Assembly (NCBI RefSeq): GCF_028710345.1
Contig: NZ_JAQTUH010000001.1
Location: 372,001 to 436,000 of the forward strand
DNA: 64,000 bases
Reading direction: 5' to 3'
Source of the DNA: Sulfuricurvum sp.
GTDB taxonomy: Bacteria > Campylobacterota > Campylobacteria > Campylobacterales > Sulfurimonadaceae
Below, one piece after another: positions 33,846-42,560 of this stretch. A program made the translations under genes and the position numbers. The number at the start of each line of letters is the position of its first letter. The first letter of the stretch is position 1. The notes beneath the pieces are model-generated. The model made no database searches. It was not told the origin of the DNA and saw nothing but the letters and a program-made list of their open reading frames with translations.

Positions 33846-36089
33846 GTGTCTGAACAATCCGATAACGTCCGAATCATTATACGCGGTATTGTTCAGGGGG
33901 TAGGGTTTCGTCCGTTTGTCTATCGTGAAGCAACCCGTTACGGCATTCGCGGATTTGTCTGCAATACTCCAGAGGGTGTCGTGATTGAAGCCCACGGGAT
34001 GCAGTGTGAGTCGTTTATAAAAGCGTTGAGAGAAAACCTCCCTGACCGTGCCCGTATCGATTCGATGGAGATTGAAGCGTGTGAATTTACGCCGTTCAGC
34101 GATTTTGAGATTCGTGAGAGTACTTTGGGATTTGGATCGGTTGCTATTCCTCTCGACACTGCTTTGTGTTCCGCCTGTCAAGCCGAAATGGATGATCCTC
34201 TCAATCGACGTTACCGCTATCCATTTATCAACTGCACCGATTGCGGCCCTCGCTATACTATCATCCAAACCCCTCCCTATGATCGCGTCCGCACCTCGAT
34301 GAAACATTTTACGATGTGCCCTGAGTGTTTAGAGGAATACAACAACCCAACTTCTCGCCGTTATCATGCCGAACCTATCTCTTGTCCTAAATGTGGACCG
34401 CAATTAAAATTCCTTGATAATAAGGGGATTGAGATTGCAGGTAATCCTATTGATCTTGCTGTGAGGTTGCTCAAAGAGGGGAAAATCATCGCCCTCAAAG
34501 GGCTGGGGGGATTTCATCTGATGTGCGATGCGACTAACGATGAAACGGTAGCAGAGTTACGAAGACGAAAGCACCGTAAAGCCAAACCGTTAGCGGTGAT
34601 GTTCGGCTCCATCGAACAACTCGAAACGTATGTATCGATCAATGAGGTGGAAAGAAACCATATCACGGGTTCTATTAAGCCTATCGTGATTGTTGATGCA
34701 CAAGCGGGGACAAACTTATCCCCTCAAATCGCCCCCCATATTCAAAGATTAGGGGTATTTCTCCCCTATACTCCGCTTCATCGATTGTTATTTGAGCAGA
34801 TTGATTTCCCTCTCGTTGCAACCAGTGCTAACATCAGCGATGAGCCGATTATGATCCGTTCCTCCGAAATCCTCAACCGTCTTAGTCATGTAGTGGATGG
34901 GATACTCGATCATGACCGTACCATTATCAATGCCCTCGATGATGCGGTGATTCAGATTGCCGAGGATCGGGTGGTGATGTTGCGTCTGGGTCGCGGATTT
35001 GCTCCCCATACTTTTGCTTTGCAACACCCTAGCGACAAAGCGGTTTTAGCTCTCGGTGCCCATCAAAAGAGTGCCATCGCCCTTGGGGTCAAAGAGAACA
35101 TGGTATTGAGTGGACATATCGGAGATTTGGGAAGTGTCGAAGCCGATGGCTATTTTGAGCGGACGGTACAGACCTTTAAACGGTTTTATGACGTTGAACC
35201 CTCAGTGCTCGTGCACGATCTCCATCCGCAGTACGCTTCGAGTGTATTTGTAGTGTCGCAAAAAAAAGAGCACTACGGACTCCAGCACCATTATGCCCAT
35301 ATCCTCGCCTGCATGGCGGAGTATGCTTTGAGTGAAAAAGTGCTCGGCTTTGCGTATGACGGTACGGGTTACGGATCGGACGGGAGTCTGTGGGGGGGAG
35401 AGGTGATGATCGCAGACACGCACGGTTATGAGAGAGTCGGACATCTCAAACCCTTTGCCCTCTTAGGAGGGGACAAAGCGATCAAAGAACCGAGACGGAT
35501 TGCGTTGTCATTGCTGTTTGAGAGTTATAGTCTCGATGAGGTGATGAGTCTAAAATCACCGACGGTGGAAGCCTTTTTACCCCACGAGATCCGAACCCTT
35601 CACCATATGTGGCTCAAAAATATAAACGCTCCCCGAAGCTCATCAATGGGACGACTTTTTGATGCGGTGGCATCCTTGGGGGGATTTGTCCAAAGTCTCG
35701 ACTACGAGGGGCAGGGGGGGATGATGATGGAGTCGTTTGTGGAGGATTCCATCACCGGAGCGTTTGCTTTTGAGGTAAAAGATGGGATGATAGACCTCTC
35801 CCCTATGGTTCGAGAAATTATCTCTCTAGAGGGGGATAAAACACAGATTGCCAGCCGTTTTATTTCTACGGTAGAAGCGATCATGAGCTATTATGCCGAT
35901 CAATATCCTGCATTGTCGATAGTCGTTGGAGGAGGGGTTTTTCAAAACCGTGCGTTGATGGCACGGCTCTATCGCCGCTTTGGCGCAGGGCGATTTTATG
36001 CCCAACAGCAAACGCCGATTAATGATGGATCGATTGCTCTTGGTCAGCTTTATTATGCGATACATAATGCGGAAAAAAGCTTCTCATGA
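33846..36089 (+). CDS. hypF: Carbamoyltransferase HypF
   Basis: This 747-residue maturation enzyme makes the carbamoyl group that becomes the CN ligands of the NiFe centre. Domains appear in order: acylphosphatase (GIVQGVGFRPFVYREA and RGFVCNT, ~10-95), two zinc fingers (CSACQAEM, CTDCGPRYT, CPECLEEY, CPKCGPQ, ~105-185), YrdC-like (KEGKIIALKGLGGFHLMCDA, ~200-380), and Kae1-like (HHYAHILACMAEY and YDGTGYGSDGSLWGGE, ~390-747). GTG start with AACAGGAG upstream. It is remote from the other hyp genes. Confidence 0.96.
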   Translation: MSEQSDNVRIIIRGIVQGVGFRPFVYREATRYGIRGFVCNTPEGVVIEAHGMQCESFIKALRENLPDRARIDSMEIEACEFTPFSDFEIRESTLGFGSVAIPLDTALCSACQAEMDDPLNRRYRYPFINCTDCGPRYTIIQTPPYDRVRTSMKHFTMCPECLEEYNNPTSRRYHAEPISCPKCGPQLKFLDNKGIEIAGNPIDLAVRLLKEGKIIALKGLGGFHLMCDATNDETVAELRRRKHRKAKPLAVMFGSIEQLETYVSINEVERNHITGSIKPIVIVDAQAGTNLSPQIAPHIQRLGVFLPYTPLHRLLFEQIDFPLVATSANISDEPIMIRSSEILNRLSHVVDGILDHDRTIINALDDAVIQIAEDRVVMLRLGRGFAPHTFALQHPSDKAVLALGAHQKSAIALGVKENMVLSGHIGDLGSVEADGYFERTVQTFKRFYDVEPSVLVHDLHPQYASSVFVVSQKKEHYGLQHHYAHILACMAEYALSEKVLGFAYDGTGYGSDGSLWGGEVMIADTHGYERVGHLKPFALLGGDKAIKEPRRIALSLLFESYSLDEVMSLKSPTVEAFLPHEIRTLHHMWLKNINAPRSSSMGRLFDAVASLGGFVQSLDYEGQGGMMMESFVEDSITGAFAFEVKDGMIDLSPMVREIISLEGDKTQIASRFISTVEAIMSYYADQYPALSIVVGGGVFQNRALMARLYRRFGAGRFYAQQQTPINDGSIALGQLYYAIHNAEKSFS

Positions 36090-36131
36090 ATTCCGCTATA
36101 ATTTTTGTATTTTAATACTTAGGAACTGTTC

Positions 36132-36836
36132 TTGTTGTACTCAAATTTTTCCTTTATCATTCAAAAATCGATTCAAACCATTTGTCTTGTATCTGTTTTA
36201 GCCATAGGTTTGGCAACACATGCAAATGCCGTAGAGATGAAGAGTCCTACAAAAGAGATAAAAAAATATGCCGTTCTCAAAGAGCCTAAAACAGTCGAAG
36301 AGCTTTTGAAAAACCTCAAATACGCCTATGATCACGATTGGTTTTTGAACGACGATTTCTACGCGGAACAAACTCTCAAGCGTGTGTTGGGGAGCCATAA
36401 CGATGAACTCCATACCTATTATTTCAATAATCAAGGGGACGAGGTTAATCACCTTATTGAAAATGGAAAGCTTCAATCATATGGGCATAACTTCAAATAC
36501 CGTCAACACCGTTCTGATAAACAAGCTCAACTGATACTTAATGGTATTCAAGCTGGTTATCGAAAAGGGAAAGGTGGCTCATTTCATGTAGCTTTTGAAA
36601 GCGGGGTGGTTTTTTTCGAAGAGGCCGAAGCGGTATTCGGGAGAGGGTGGACCAAGAAAGATGCGCGGGAGACGTTTACGGACAGCTGGACCCCATCACC
36701 GGCGACGTCGGAATACGGCAACTTGGTTATGGAATATTTCAAAGAGAGTGAGAAATCGAAGGGATACATCGGTATTTTTACCAACGAAGATGGTTCGGTT
36801 AATAGCATAACAATTGGAACACAGGAGAAACACTAA
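36132..36836 (+). CDS. Exported protein of unknown function
   Basis: This 234-residue protein has an N-terminal signal peptide ending near AIGLATHANA. Its TTG start lies 7 nt after AGGA. The mature part is hydrophilic, with conserved-looking WFLNDDFYAEQTLKRVLG and SFHVAFESGVVFFEEAE and one GRGWTKKDAR segment; no cysteines are obvious. It probably follows hypF in the same transcript (42 nt gap). I do not recognise the family. Confidence 0.65.
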   Translation: MLYSNFSFIIQKSIQTICLVSVLAIGLATHANAVEMKSPTKEIKKYAVLKEPKTVEELLKNLKYAYDHDWFLNDDFYAEQTLKRVLGSHNDELHTYYFNNQGDEVNHLIENGKLQSYGHNFKYRQHRSDKQAQLILNGIQAGYRKGKGGSFHVAFESGVVFFEEAEAVFGRGWTKKDARETFTDSWTPSPATSEYGNLVMEYFKESEKSKGYIGIFTNEDGSVNSITIGTQEKH

Positions 36837-36888
36837 TGGCAACAATATCCTTTGCTTCCACTTAGGAGAGTAGGAGCAAGGGAGATAG

Positions 36889-36912
36889 GTGCTGAATCAA
36901 GTTCAGCATGAC
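36889..36912. repeat. Dispersed palindromic repeat (CTGAATCAAGTTCAG), third unit
   Basis: GTGCTGAATCAAGTTCAGCA is the same palindrome as 29881-29901. It lies 61 nt before the DUF1016 gene. Confidence 0.75.
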
Positions 36913-36972
36913 ACAAAGGCTAAATCAAAATGAGTAAACGATATGATAAGATAAAAACAGTGGGAGTATGAA

Positions 36973-38001
36973 ATGAGTATTCAAAAAAAAGAAAATTTTT
37001 CAGAAATTTTAGAGCTAATCAGTTCTTCCAAGCAAAAAGCCTTTAGCACTGTAAATACGTTACTTATAGAGTTGTACTGGAATATAGGAGAGTATCTATC
37101 TGATAAAACAACTAAAGAAAATTGGGGTAAAGGTGTCGTTAAAGAACTAGCCAATTTTATACAGCTAAATGATCCGACACTCAAGGGATTTACGGATAGA
37201 AATCTTTGGCGGATGAAACAATTTTATGAAATGTATCATCAGAATGAAAAACTGTCAGCACTGCTGACACAATTAACATGGACAAATCATTTACTTATTT
37301 TATCATCATCAAAAAGTGATGAAGAGAGAGAATTTTATATGTTATTGGCCAGTAAAGCAAATTATTCATCAAGAGAGCTAGAAAGACAAATCAAAAGTGG
37401 AATATTTGAACGAACAGTGCTGGCAAACAAAAAACTCTCAGCAGTGATGACACAATTTCCACAAGATACTAAAAATGTGTTTAGAGATAGTTATACTTTG
37501 GATTTCTTGGCTTTACCGCAAAATCATAAAGAGAAAGATTTGCAAAAAGCACTTATATCTTCACTGAAAGATTTTATTTTAGAATTAGGTGTTGGGTTTG
37601 CTTTTATGGGGCAAGAGTATAGGTTACAGGTTGGTAATGATGATTTTTATATTGATTTGCTCTTTTATCATAGAGATTTAAGATGTTTGGTGGCGTTTGA
37701 ATTAAAAACTGGCAAATTTAAACCAAGTGATTTAGGTCAACTGGAATTTTATCTTGAAGCATTGGATAGAGATGTTAAACAAGAGTATGAAAATCCGAGT
37801 ATCGGTGTGTTACTGTGCAGAAAAAAAGATGATGAAGTAGTTAAATACGCACTCAATAGATCTCTCAGCCCTGCCGTGATAGCTGAATATGAAACCAAGC
37901 TTATCCCCAAAGAAATATTACAAAGAAAGCTAAACGAGCTTTATGAAGTATTTGAGATAGATGATGAGATAGTAATTGCAAAGGAAAATCATGGACGCTA
38001 A
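36973..38001 (+). CDS. DUF1016 / PDDEXK nuclease-domain protein (YhcG type)
   Basis: This 342-residue protein has a DUF1016 N-terminal domain (YWNIGEYLSDK, FTDRNLWRMKQFYEMY, LSSSKSDEEREFYM) and a PDDEXK-like C-terminal nuclease fold (FYIDLLFYHRDLRCLVAFELKTGKF, with the Asp and Glu-x-Lys expected of the active site). It is a presumed DNA-cutting or repair enzyme, common as mobile cargo and near restriction systems. It is clearly AT-rich and preceded by a dispersed repeat. It nevertheless overlaps the following hydrogenase protease gene by 11 nt, so it has become part of that operon. Confidence 0.85.
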   Translation: MSIQKKENFSEILELISSSKQKAFSTVNTLLIELYWNIGEYLSDKTTKENWGKGVVKELANFIQLNDPTLKGFTDRNLWRMKQFYEMYHQNEKLSALLTQLTWTNHLLILSSSKSDEEREFYMLLASKANYSSRELERQIKSGIFERTVLANKKLSAVMTQFPQDTKNVFRDSYTLDFLALPQNHKEKDLQKALISSLKDFILELGVGFAFMGQEYRLQVGNDDFYIDLLFYHRDLRCLVAFELKTGKFKPSDLGQLEFYLEALDRDVKQEYENPSIGVLLCRKKDDEVVKYALNRSLSPAVIAEYETKLIPKEILQRKLNELYEVFEIDDEIVIAKENHGR

Positions 38002-38548
38002 AGTAGCCCTAATCGGTTCGGGAAACGCATTTTTTATGGATGAGGGGATCGGTTTGTATGCCGGTAAATACTTCAAAGAGAACTTCACCTATGAGCCTTC
38101 GCTCGATGTTGTCGATGGGGGGACGCTAGGATTTCGTTTGATGCCGCTGCTCCAAGAGTATGAGCATGTATTGATCGTCAACACCAGTTCCAATGATGCT
38201 TTGGCGGTGGGGACGATAGTGGTGATGAGTGGCGATGAGCTGATAGAGCATCAAGGGATCAAAAAAACGGCGAACGAAGTTGAGATTACCGAGATGCTTC
38301 AAATCTGCTCGATGGCGTCTCATTGTGCGGCAACAACAATGGTGAGTATCGTCCCTGAAGACATCATCAGTGTCTGCGTCGATATAACCCCCGCTCTTCG
38401 CGCACATTGGGAGAGCTATATCGGGATGATCGTATCTGAACTCGCCAAATGCGGTATCACGGCTACGCTAAAAAATGAGGTCATGAGTCTGGATGAGATC
38501 ATAGAGCAGTTTGCTAATCCGAGCATCGAACACTCCAAAGGGTTCTGA
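37991..38548 (+). CDS. Hydrogenase maturation protease (HyaD/HybD family), divergent
   Basis: This 185-residue cytoplasmic endopeptidase would trim the large-subunit C-terminus once nickel is inserted. Motifs are GSGNAFFMDEGIGLYA (Glu of the metal site) and a His in ASHCAATT. The position equivalent to HybD Asp62 reads Asn (LIVNTSS instead of LDxxx), so one of three metal-sensing ligands is replaced. The ATG at 37991 has AAGGA five nt upstream. It overlaps the DUF1016 gene and shares one base with the next protease gene. Confidence 0.8.
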   Translation: MDAKVALIGSGNAFFMDEGIGLYAGKYFKENFTYEPSLDVVDGGTLGFRLMPLLQEYEHVLIVNTSSNDALAVGTIVVMSGDELIEHQGIKKTANEVEITEMLQICSMASHCAATTMVSIVPEDIISVCVDITPALRAHWESYIGMIVSELAKCGITATLKNEVMSLDEIIEQFANPSIEHSKGF

Positions 38549-39078
38549 TGCGCACGGTGGTATTGGGTGTCGGCAATGTTCTGGAAGAGGACGACGGCGT
38601 TGGGATATACGCATGCGCCTATCTAAACGCCAACTATACCTTCACCCCTGACATAGAGATTATCAATGGTGGAGTCGAGGGGATCAATCTTCTCAACCTC
38701 TTTATGGAGAATGACCGAATTATTATCCTCGATACAATCAATCTCGATGATGAGGCGGGAAGTATCTACAATATCCCCTCGTATGAGCTAAGCGGTTATG
38801 GGCTTAACAGCGGCGGTGCGCATGAAGTCGGGGTGATGCAGTGTTTGGATATGATCGAGTTAATGGGACATCCGCTCCCTGAGTCCAACGTCATCGGGAT
38901 TATCCCCAAAAGCATTACGTTTAATATGGGGCTGAGCGATGAACTGAGTGAACATTTTAGTAGCTATATAAATACAGTTATTAACTATCTTAGAACACTA
39001 GAGATTGATGCAACACCCAAAGAGGTTCACAAGGCTCTATTAGAGATTATAGAGGAGTTTAAATACCCTAGTCGATAG
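38548..39078 (+). CDS. Hydrogenase maturation protease (HyaD/HycI family)
   Basis: This 176-residue protease has all three metal positions: Asp in EEDDGVGIYA (Asp at the Glu16 site, as in HycI), Asp in IIILDTINLDD and His in GGAHEVG. It has an extra C-terminal helix (about 30 residues) beyond the family core. It is coupled to the preceding protease by a TGATG-type junction. There are two proteases and exactly two large subunits with a removable tail (19918 and 27336), which suggests one each; which serves which is unknown. Confidence 0.85.
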   Translation: MRTVVLGVGNVLEEDDGVGIYACAYLNANYTFTPDIEIINGGVEGINLLNLFMENDRIIILDTINLDDEAGSIYNIPSYELSGYGLNSGGAHEVGVMQCLDMIELMGHPLPESNVIGIIPKSITFNMGLSDELSEHFSSYINTVINYLRTLEIDATPKEVHKALLEIIEEFKYPSR

Positions 39079-39760
39079 GGTGAAAATAGAGTTGTTCAAG
39101 TATTTTAGGACGCTCTTTTAGATGAGTGTTAAACTTAAACTCCGCTTCTTTGAGATAGTAGGGGAAGTGCTCCTTGCTCACCCCTTTAAAACCAGTAATG
39201 AACTCTTCAAAATAGTGCCAAAACTGCTCGATAACATTGTCGTATTCGGATATTTTGATAATCTTACTGGTACGCATGAATTTGGAGAACTCTTTATAAT
39301 AGACCTCTTCGAGGTTATCTGCCACAAACTGCTGTTTAAACATCCCCAGTGAGGGCATTAGCAATGTATAAACTTTTTCTCCATAACTAAAAGTCAAAAA
39401 ATTATGGGAATCAAAAATAGCGGTTTTATCGTGACGTTTGGATTTTTCGATATAGAGGTACTCTTCATACTGAGTGTCGGAGGTACGGTGTAGTTGGTAT
39501 TGCTCTTCACAATATTCGGCACACAAATGGCGAAATTTTTGGTAATACTTCAAAACGCTACCGTAACTAAGATTGAGTGTTTTGGAAGCCAAAAGGGCAT
39601 TTTCATCGTCGCAAAATGCTTTGATTAAAGTTTTGATTTGATGGATGCGTTGAGGGCTGTATTTTTTTTTGCAGACGGAGCATTTCACCATACCATCACT
39701 GAGATGATAGAGGGTATGGTGGCAATAGATACAATGGCTTGTTACATTCATAAAAGACAT
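39068..39760 (-). CDS. IS1595/ISXO2-type transposase-like protein, probably domesticated
   Basis: This 230-residue protein has an N-terminal zinc ribbon (CIYCHHTL and CSVCKKKYS), a helix-turn-helix-like part (LLASKTLNLSYGSVLKYYQKF) and a C-terminus YDNVIEQFWHYFEEF followed by HFPYYLKEAEFKFN. The C-terminus matches the last conserved block of ISXO2-like DDE transposases. The middle, which should hold two of the acidic catalytic residues, is short and eroded. There is no space for inverted repeats: the gene overlaps the protease gene by 11 nt and lies 27 nt from the DUF481 gene. It is likely an immobile relic or a gene put to new use. Confidence 0.65.
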   Translation of the reverse strand: MSFMNVTSHCIYCHHTLYHLSDGMVKCSVCKKKYSPQRIHQIKTLIKAFCDDENALLASKTLNLSYGSVLKYYQKFRHLCAEYCEEQYQLHRTSDTQYEEYLYIEKSKRHDKTAIFDSHNFLTFSYGEKVYTLLMPSLGMFKQQFVADNLEEVYYKEFSKFMRTSKIIKISEYDNVIEQFWHYFEEFITGFKGVSKEHFPYYLKEAEFKFNTHLKERPKILEQLYFHPID

Positions 39761-39787
39761 TGTAGCAAAGGAAAAAGGGTACTGTTG

Positions 39788-40537
39788 TTAAAATGACCAG
39801 AGCAGATTGGTTACATAGACACTGTCCGATTTTTTCACATCAGCAGGAGGGCAACTGTCATAACCGTATTTGGCGGTAAAAGAGAGATTTAATTTTCCGT
39901 ATATCGGTACGATAAGTTCCAGTGTCTGCAATGAGACATAATCCGAAGTATTATCGAATTTCGGTTGAAAATAGCCTACGAAGCTAAGTCGTGTGGTGTT
40001 GGTGAAAGTCTGAGCCCATGCAAGATAGCTGTTGAGGCGGTTATTGTTTTCATTCGGATTGATTTGCGGATGGGTATAATCGATTTTTTCCAACATCCCG
40101 CCGACTCCAGCGTACCCTTTTCCCCATTCATTAGAGTTGAGAAAACGCCAGCGTGCTCCCGCACCTATGAGTGAGCGTTCGTTAATATCTTTAATTTTAT
40201 CCTGCTCGCTTTGGAGGAAGATTTCACCAATCCACTCTTGTGCATCATCGATAGCATGGATGTAACGGATATGGGCATAGAGCTTATCTTCATTTTTTGT
40301 CCCGTTGGATTTGCCGTAATTATAAGTAAGTGTTCCCCATGTGACATAGTCGAGTCCCTGATCGTATTGCACTTGTAATCCCAAAGAGTAGTCATCTTTT
40401 TCGGTATTGCCGCTTTTGGAACTGAGTGATCCCGAAACGTTACCGCTTAAACCGGGCTTTGCGCCAATGTCGACGGGAGCGATGGTCACGAGTGCAAACA
40501 AGGAGGTGGAGATACAGAGGAAGAGGAGAGAACGCAA
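39788..40537 (-). CDS. DUF481 outer-membrane protein
   Basis: This 249-residue protein starts at TTG 40537, chosen because AAAAGG lies 6 nt upstream and it yields a compact signal peptide (MRSLLFLCISTSLFALV). A GTG at 40603 would add 22 unlikely residues. The body is a series of beta strands (YSLGLQVQYDQGLDYVTWGTL, LIGAGARWRFL) and ends VTNLLWSF with a terminal Phe, the barrel-insertion signal. DUF481 proteins are salt- or stress-linked outer-membrane proteins of unknown transport role. It is divergent from the copper cassette. Confidence 0.8.
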   Translation of the reverse strand: MRSLLFLCISTSLFALVTIAPVDIGAKPGLSGNVSGSLSSKSGNTEKDDYSLGLQVQYDQGLDYVTWGTLTYNYGKSNGTKNEDKLYAHIRYIHAIDDAQEWIGEIFLQSEQDKIKDINERSLIGAGARWRFLNSNEWGKGYAGVGGMLEKIDYTHPQINPNENNNRLNSYLAWAQTFTNTTRLSFVGYFQPKFDNTSDYVSLQTLELIVPIYGKLNLSFTAKYGYDSCPPADVKKSDSVYVTNLLWSF

Positions 40538-40675
40538 TAGAGACCTTTTGGATGAAATAGATATGTAATTATAGCTTATGAGCGAATGAGAGGTTGTTAA
40601 CACCGTTATTATTAGGTTAAAGGGTTTAGTTCACATCAGTGATATACTGCTCTCATAAGAGAAAAAGGAGAGTCT

Positions 40676-41017
40676 ATGAAATCGAAATTATTGAGCGCCG
40701 TATGTGTCGGTTTAGTAACTGTTACTCCTATGGTATGGGGGATGGATATGGGTGAAAATCATTCCCATCCGAAAAGTACCGCAGTATCTGAGAATACGAT
40801 CCATGCCAGCGGAACGATCAAAGCAATCGCCGATAATCATGAAAGTGTCCGTATTTTTCATAATCCCATTCCAGAGCTGCGATGGTCATCAATGGTGATG
40901 GCGTTTGACGTTATCGATCATGAGTTAACCCATCCGTTGTCAGTCGGGGATCGAGTCGATTTTGAATTTATCCAAAAAGACGGAAAAAATGTCATAGTAC
41001 GGATGAAAAAACAATGA
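40676..41017 (+). CDS. CusF-like periplasmic copper-binding protein
   Basis: This 113-residue protein has a signal peptide (ending MVWGMDMG) and a small beta-barrel. HASGTIKAI, ELRWSSMVMAFDV and LSVGDRVDFEF correspond to the CusF signature of His, Trp and two Met that bind Cu(I) or Ag(I). A Met/His-rich stretch (MDMGENHSH) lies at the mature N-terminus. AAAAAGGAGAG precedes the ATG and TATACT lies at 40643-40648. First of a four-gene copper unit. Confidence 0.88.
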   Translation: MKSKLLSAVCVGLVTVTPMVWGMDMGENHSHPKSTAVSENTIHASGTIKAIADNHESVRIFHNPIPELRWSSMVMAFDVIDHELTHPLSVGDRVDFEFIQKDGKNVIVRMKKQ

Positions 41018-41211
41018 AATACGGGGCTTTTCTCCTCATATCGATAGCGCTTTTTCTCAGTGCGGATCAAGGGGCGAAGTCGCCTGTTTCAGCGGATGGT
41101 GCAGAAGGGAAGAGCGTATATGTTCCCCTAAAGCCTCCGATTGATCTTCGTGAAGAATCCCGTGTTCAGGAACGTGATCAAAATACGACCCATCAAGGGG
41201 GAAAACAATGA
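41014..41211 (+). CDS. Small exported protein of the copper cassette
   Basis: A 65-residue protein with a signal-like N-terminus (MKYGAFLLISIALFLSADQG) and a hydrophilic tail containing YVPLKPPIDLREES. It overlaps its neighbours by 4 nt on each side (ATGA), so it is translated as part of the unit. No metal-binding motif is evident and no family is recognised. Confidence 0.6.
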   Translation: MKYGAFLLISIALFLSADQGAKSPVSADGAEGKSVYVPLKPPIDLREESRVQERDQNTTHQGGKQ

Positions 41212-42560
41212 GAAAAGTTGTTGTTTTTTCATTCGCAGCAGCGGTACTTTTCTCCGGTTGTTCGACCCTTTCTCAAAGCGACGTATTTGATTCGATGAAT
41301 CAGATGACCTCTTCCAAAGGCTCGGGAGAGTTGACGTGGATCAAATCCGCAAAAGAGGAAGAAGCGGTTCGCTCTGAGGTAGAGAGGTTGTTAAAAGAGC
41401 CGCTTAGTGAAGAGAATGCCGTTCGGATAACCCTCATCAACAATCGCGCCTTACAGCAAACGTATGAGCAAATCGGAATTTCCCAAAGCGATCTTGTCCA
41501 AGCGGGGTTAATGAGTAATCCGTTGCTCGGTTATTCCATCGGGCGTGGTGGCGGTATCCGTCAATCGGGAGTGACATTGGAACTCGCTTTTTTAGATCTG
41601 TTGTGGATTCCACTGCGTCGTGAACTCGGAGGATTGGCGCTCGAAGAGACGAAACTGAGTGTCGGTGATACGGTGTTGCAAACGCTTCGGGATGCGAAAA
41701 AACGATATATCGATGCGCGGGTGGCGGAAGAATCGGTTCGGCTGAATGACGATGTCCTCAAATCGCACGAAGTATCGTTGCAGTTGGCGACGCGTCAATA
41801 CACTGCGGGGAACTTATCGAAGCGTGATGTATTGAAAATCCAAGACGAATACGCCCATGCACGGCTTGAATCGATCCGCCTCAACCGAGAGAGTGCCATC
41901 GCGCGCGAAGCCCTCAATAAACTCTTAGGGATTTATGGGGGACAAACCTACTACACCCTCTCCAAAGAGCCGCTTAGCCTCGGAAATCAGCCCCGAGAAA
42001 ACGGCGCTTTGGAACGTATTGCACTTAAACATCGTCTTGATTTTGCCTCAGCGCAAAAAAGGGTCGAATATGCGGCAAAAGAGGCGGGCTATAGTAAAAA
42101 AACCGCTCTTTTGGATGAGGTCACCGTAGAACTCGGAAGCGAAAAAAGCACCGGTGAGAGCCGTATCAATAGTATAGGGGTGAAAATTCCCATACCGATT
42201 TTTGATATGGGGCAGGGGCGTTTGAGCCGTACCCAGTCTCTGTACAACCAAAGTGTGCAGAATTTAGTCAGCTTGGCGGTCAACATCCGATCCGAGGTTC
42301 GTGAAGCCTATGCTACGGCACGCTATAACTACGATATGGCAAGTGAGTATCAAAACTCCATAGCGATCAATCGCGATATTTTGGAGCAGACACAGCTCTA
42401 TTATAACGGTATGCTGGACGGTATTTACGAGCTTCTTGGTGATCAGCGCCGATACCGAGATACAAAAATAGAGTCGCTAAAAGCGATCGGTGAATACCAA
42501 AAAGCACAAGCCGATTTGATCTACACTCTGGGGGGAGAGAACAATGCAACACAAAGATAG
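41208..42560 (+). CDS. TolC/CusC-like outer-membrane efflux lipoprotein
   Basis: This 450-residue protein has a lipoprotein signal ending LFSGC and the TolC-family duplicated helical hairpins (LINNRALQQTYEQIGISQSD, EEAVRSEVERLLK, VREAYATARYNYDMASEYQ). It forms a trimeric outer-membrane/periplasm channel. No RND pump or membrane-fusion partner lies in the window, so it must work with a distant pump or with this cassette alone. It overlaps the oxidase gene by 17 nt. Confidence 0.85.
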   Translation: MRKVVVFSFAAAVLFSGCSTLSQSDVFDSMNQMTSSKGSGELTWIKSAKEEEAVRSEVERLLKEPLSEENAVRITLINNRALQQTYEQIGISQSDLVQAGLMSNPLLGYSIGRGGGIRQSGVTLELAFLDLLWIPLRRELGGLALEETKLSVGDTVLQTLRDAKKRYIDARVAEESVRLNDDVLKSHEVSLQLATRQYTAGNLSKRDVLKIQDEYAHARLESIRLNRESAIAREALNKLLGIYGGQTYYTLSKEPLSLGNQPRENGALERIALKHRLDFASAQKRVEYAAKEAGYSKKTALLDEVTVELGSEKSTGESRINSIGVKIPIPIFDMGQGRLSRTQSLYNQSVQNLVSLAVNIRSEVREAYATARYNYDMASEYQNSIAINRDILEQTQLYYNGMLDGIYELLGDQRRYRDTKIESLKAIGEYQKAQADLIYTLGGENNATQR

